From: Rhodocyclaceae bacterium UBA6160
GTDB taxonomy: Bacteria; Pseudomonadota; Gammaproteobacteria; Burkholderiales; Rhodocyclaceae
Length of the DNA: 8,981 nucleotides
Direction: 5' to 3'
Assembly (NCBI GenBank): GCA_002422995.1
Contig: DIUK01000017.1
Span: 1 to 8,981, forward strand
Positions 6,045 to 8,981 of the stretch are shown here, in pieces. Under the pieces are notes generated by a model. The model made no database searches and was not told where the DNA came from. It saw nothing but the letters and a program-made list of their open reading frames with translations. The translations under genes were made by a program, and so were the position numbers. The stretch's first letter is position 1. Every line of letters starts with the position of its first letter.

Positions 6045-8774
6045 TCAATTTTTCGCTAATTTTACTAGCGTATAAATTGTTTCTAGCGCCTCGCGTGGTG
6101 TGAGCTCGTCTGGTTTTAAGTCGCGCAAAGCATCCAGCGCGGGATGGGGTGGTTCAGGTGCTGTTGGTGTGCTGGCGAATAGGTCAGCTTGCATGAAGCT
6201 ACTGGCTGTGGCGCTGGCTTCGCGATTTTCCATGAGCGTTAAACGACGTCTGGCTTCGCGAACGACAGTGGGCGGCATGCCGGCTAGTGCTGCAACTTGC
6301 ACGCCGTAGCTTTGTGAGGCGGGCCCTTCCATAACGCTATGCAGGAAGATGATCTTGTGGCCATGTTCTACTGCATCCAAATGGACATTGCAGCACACGG
6401 GATAGTTTTGCGCGAGCTGGGTCAGTTCAAAGTAGTGCGTTGAAAACAGGGTGTAGGCGCGATTTTTTTCAATCAAGTGGCGGGCGATGGAAAACGCTAA
6501 TGCGACCCCGTCAAAGGTCGATGTGCCACGCCCGATTTCATCCATGAGAACGAGCGATTTTGCGGTGGCCTCATGCAAAATTGCGGCTGCTTCAGTCATC
6601 TCAACCATGAAGGTGGAGCGGCCGGAAGCCAGATCGTCAGAGGCGCCAATGCGGGTGTAGATTGCATCCATGGGGCCGATGCGACAGCGTGTGGCGGGCA
6701 CAAAGCTGCCGCAATGTGCTAACAGCACAATCAGCGCAGCCTGGCGCATGTAGGTGGACTTGCCGCCCATATTCGGGCCGGTAATCAACAGCATTTGGCG
6801 CGTGGCAGAAAAATTGACATCGTTGGCAATATAACTGGCGCCAGTGCTGCGCACTTGTTGTTCGACTACGGGATGCCGGCCACCGTTGATATCGATGAGG
6901 GCTATGTCACAAAATTCGGGTGGGTGATAGTCATAGCGCGCGGCCGCAGTAGCAAAAGCAGTGAGTCCATCAAGCTCGGCAATAGCGCGGGCGATGCGTT
7001 GTAGGGAGGGAATGTAAATGAATAGCGCCAGAATGAGCTCATCCCACAAATGGCGCTCCAGGCTCAGGGCTCTGTCTTGCGCAGACAACGCCTTGTCTTC
7101 AAAGGTTTTGAGCTCGGGGGTGATGTAACGCTCGGCATTTTTTAGCGTTTGACGGCGACGATAATCGTCCGGAATGAGCGTGGTATTGGCATGTGTGACT
7201 TCAATGTAAAAGCCATGCACGCGGTTAAATTCCACCTTCAAGGTGGCAATCCCGGTGCGCTCGCGTTCACGGGCTTCTAGCGCCAGCAAAAATTCGCCGC
7301 AGTTGTCCTGCAGGGCGCGCAGTTCATCAAGCGATGCATCATATCCCGCAGCAATCACGCCACCATCGCGCACCATGGCGGCAGGTTCTTCAGCAATCGC
7401 CGCAGTAAGCAGATCAAGGCAGGCTTGCGGTGTGGCGAGGTCGGCAGCGAGCGAGGTGAGGCGTGAGGCCGCAACTGCGCTGTTCATTTGGCTAAAAGTG
7501 TCGTTTTCAATGTTTGACGCCGTCTCGCCAGCGCCGACTTTTTCATGGAGCAAGTTGCGTATTTTTGTCAGTCGCGCCAAGCTGTTGCGCAAGGCCGACA
7601 AGTCGCGCGGGCGTGCGCTTTTGAGCGCGATGCGGGCGGTGATGCGTTCAATATCGGCAAAGCCTGTCAACGCATGGTGAATTTGGGTATGACGCGCCTC
7701 ATGGTGGTTGTCATGAGTGATGAGCGCCGCAATCGCTTCATGCCGCGCGCGGGGCAGGGCGCGATCGGTTAGCGGGTGATGCAGGCAATGTCGCAGCCAG
7801 CGTGAACCCATGCTGGTCGCACAAGTGTCGAGTAGCGAGAGCAGGGTAGGCGAAGCCTCGCCGCGCAGGGTTTCAGAGATTTCCAGATTACGCCGCGTGG
7901 TTGCATCGAGCCTGAGATATTCGCTTTCGCGTTCAACGGTCAGTGCTGTGATATGCGCCAGGGATTGCATCTGTGTGGTTTGAGCGTAGCGATACAAGGC
8001 GCCGGCCGCTGCCAATGCCAGCGTTTCATCGGTCAGGCCAAAACCGGCTAAGTCGCGCGTGCCAAAATGTTCAATCAGCGCGTGAGTTGCTGCGTTGGCG
8101 TCGAAATGCCAGTCAGGAAGATATTGGATAACCGCATGGTTGTCGCTTGCCAAAAAGGACAAGGTCTGCCGGTTGTCACGCAGTTGGTCGGCTAGCAATA
8201 GTTCAGCCGGGCGCAGGCGCTCCAAGTGGGCCGGCAAGGCATCAATAGCGATTTCCATCAGGCGAAAATCGCCATTGGCCAGGTTAAGCCAGACCAGCCC
8301 CGCGCGCTGCCTGTCGATGAATAATGCGGCCAGCAGGCTATCTCGTTTATCGTCCAGCAGTCCGGCGTCGGTGAGCGTGCCTGGCGTCACCACGCGACTG
8401 ACTGCTCGCTCCATCGGCCCTTTGCCTTTCGTGTCATTAGGGTCGCCAATTTGTTCGCAAATGGCAACGGAAATGCCTTGTTTTACTAAACGCGCGAGAT
8501 AGCTATCTGCTGCGTGATAGGGTAACCCAGCCATCGGGATGGGTTTGTCTGCCGACTGCCCGCGGGTGGTGAGCGTTAAATCCAGCACGCGCGCCGCTTG
8601 TTCGGCATCCTCATAAAACAACTCGTAAAAGTCGCCCATGCGAAAAAACAGCAGCTTGTCAGGATGCGCTGTTTTATGCGCAAACCACTGCTGCATCATT
8701 GGCGTGTGCGTAGGGGAGGGTGTCTGAGCGGTAGAAGAGTCAGCTTTAAGCGGCGATTTTTCTTTAGCGGTCAT
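6045..8774 (-). CDS. mutS: DNA mismatch repair ATPase MutS
   Basis: MutS recognises base mismatches and small loops, then recruits MutL. The protein is 909 residues from the ATG at 8774. The N-terminal mismatch domain has the FxE wedge Phe49-Tyr50-Glu51 (GDFYELF). Connector, core and clamp domains follow, the clamp with LKVEFNRVHGFYIEV. The ATPase domain has Walker A GPNMGGKST (666-674), the signature DDLASGRSTFMVEM (713-726), Walker B LVLMDEIGRG (Asp745, Glu746) and His780 in STH. QADLF (862-866) matches the beta-clamp-binding consensus. Residues 876-909 fit the C-terminal tetramerisation segment. Against my recollection of E. coli MutS (853 residues) there is an extra stretch near 411-436 and about 20 extra N-terminal residues before THTPMMQQ. 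The start is uncertain: neither 8774 nor the in-frame ATG at 8804 has a visible ribosome site, and 8774 was chosen because MTAKEK looks more like a MutS N-terminus than MGQQIALCPF. All catalytic motifs appear intact. Confidence 0.97.
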   Translation of the reverse strand: MTAKEKSPLKADSSTAQTPSPTHTPMMQQWFAHKTAHPDKLLFFRMGDFYELFYEDAEQAARVLDLTLTTRGQSADKPIPMAGLPYHAADSYLARLVKQGISVAICEQIGDPNDTKGKGPMERAVSRVVTPGTLTDAGLLDDKRDSLLAALFIDRQRAGLVWLNLANGDFRLMEIAIDALPAHLERLRPAELLLADQLRDNRQTLSFLASDNHAVIQYLPDWHFDANAATHALIEHFGTRDLAGFGLTDETLALAAAGALYRYAQTTQMQSLAHITALTVERESEYLRLDATTRRNLEISETLRGEASPTLLSLLDTCATSMGSRWLRHCLHHPLTDRALPRARHEAIAALITHDNHHEARHTQIHHALTGFADIERITARIALKSARPRDLSALRNSLARLTKIRNLLHEKVGAGETASNIENDTFSQMNSAVAASRLTSLAADLATPQACLDLLTAAIAEEPAAMVRDGGVIAAGYDASLDELRALQDNCGEFLLALEARERERTGIATLKVEFNRVHGFYIEVTHANTTLIPDDYRRRQTLKNAERYITPELKTFEDKALSAQDRALSLERHLWDELILALFIYIPSLQRIARAIAELDGLTAFATAAARYDYHPPEFCDIALIDINGGRHPVVEQQVRSTGASYIANDVNFSATRQMLLITGPNMGGKSTYMRQAALIVLLAHCGSFVPATRCRIGPMDAIYTRIGASDDLASGRSTFMVEMTEAAAILHEATAKSLVLMDEIGRGTSTFDGVALAFSIARHLIEKNRAYTLFSTHYFELTQLAQNYPVCCNVHLDAVEHGHKIIFLHSVMEGPASQSYGVQVAALAGMPPTVVREARRRLTLMENREASATASSFMQADLFASTPTAPEPPHPALDALRDLKPDELTPREALETIYTLVKLAKN

Positions 8775-8917
8775 GAAAGGGCATAATGCAATTTGCTGCC
8801 CCATGGGGGCGGTGAGGTTGTTCGGTAATGAATAACGGGTGCAACGGGTAAATTGTCGCCATCAGAAAAATATCAAGGAATCAGGCACATCATTGCTTAC
8901 CAAAAAACAGAAGTCAG
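8775..8917. other. Upstream region of mutS
   Basis: This spacer separates mutS from the next - strand gene and should contain the mutS promoter unless the two are co-transcribed. The best -35-like hexamer on the - strand is TTGATA (complement of 8871-8876), but the sequence at the proper spacing (complement of 8848-8853, ATTTAC) is a poor -10. A short tandem repeat lies at 8834-8849. No terminator for the upstream gene is evident. Confidence 0.4.
8834..8849. repeat. Short direct repeat AACGGGT upstream of mutS
   Basis: AACGGGT occurs at 8834-8840 and again at 8843-8849, a 9-base period, in the region upstream of mutS. It could be a binding site for a regulator on one helix face or a chance duplication; nothing in the sequence decides between them. 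Confidence 0.3.
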
Positions 8918-8981
8918 CTAGCCCCGCAAACTCATCTGCAGCCAGCCACGCGCTTCGGCGGTGGCTTTGAGCGTGTCATCC
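8918..8981 (-). CDS. C-terminal end of an unidentified protein (partial)
   Basis: Reading the - strand from the window edge, 20 open codons end at a TAG (complement of 8918-8920), giving the tail DDTLKATAEARGWLQMSLRG. The G+C-rich codon use resembles mutS, and the gene points the same way as mutS with a gap of about 140 bases, so co-transcription is possible. The tail is too short for me to name a family. The open frame, composition and position support a real gene end, but a chance frame cannot be excluded. Confidence 0.5.
   Translation of the reverse strand, partial: DDTLKATAEARGWLQMSLRG

Noticed and set aside
7243..7680. A 145-codon + strand open frame opposite mutS
   Set aside because: It is very rich in Ser, Arg and Ala, as expected for the antisense of a G+C-rich gene, and mutS is intact across it.
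8095..8502. A 135-codon + strand open frame opposite mutS
   Set aside because: Same reason: antisense to conserved MutS connector and mismatch-domain sequence with no recognisable motif.
8848..8876. Possible sigma-70 promoter for mutS (TTGATA with ATTTAC at 17 bases, - strand)
   Set aside because: The -10 matches the consensus at only two of six positions, and shifting the spacing gives at most three.
1..8981. Search by eye for CRISPR arrays, insertion sequences, integrase genes and attachment sites next to the tRNAs
   Set aside because: No spaced repeat series, transposase motif, integrase, or second copy of the tRNA 3' end was found in the window.

Overview
The window reads as ordinary chromosome of a Gram-negative proteobacterium, most likely a betaproteobacterium (Burkholderiales/Oxalobacteraceae-like or Nitrosomonadales-like). 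That placement is inferred from the style of the proteins (BtuE-type peroxidase, LysM/FecR next to a CHASE2 kinase, DUF1178, MutS with a THTPMMQQ N-terminus) and from a tRNA order that looks like Cys then Leu(TAA). It was not tested by any search. No insertion sequence, integrase, CRISPR array or prophage gene was seen.

Layout. Positions 1-20 are the 3' end of a tRNA, probably tRNA-Cys, followed by a complete tRNA-Leu(TAA) at 66-150 and a weak terminator-like hairpin. Four genes then run on the + strand: a thiol glutathione peroxidase (228-776), an OmpR-type response regulator (789-1502), an exported LysM-FecR protein (1499-3157) and a CHASE2 sensor histidine kinase (3256-5202). The first three are tightly packed (12-base gap, then an ATGA overlap). 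A 98-base gap containing a hairpin precedes the kinase gene. A 202-base AT-rich spacer leads to a DUF1178 putative zinc-ribbon protein (5405-5935). A convergent mutS gene (6045-8774) lies on the - strand. The last 64 bases hold the C-terminal 20 codons of another - strand gene that I could not identify.

How the genes may work together. The regulator, LysM-FecR protein and CHASE2 kinase look like one signalling unit. An exported protein with a cell-wall-binding module and a FecR domain lies beside a kinase whose large sensor domain is in the periplasm, and the only regulator nearby is the OmpR-type protein. A thiol peroxidase gene at the head of the same gene run suggests, but does not show, a link to redox or envelope stress. 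mutS and the DUF1178 gene look like unrelated housekeeping neighbours. The sampled parts of mutS are visibly richer in G+C than the signalling block.
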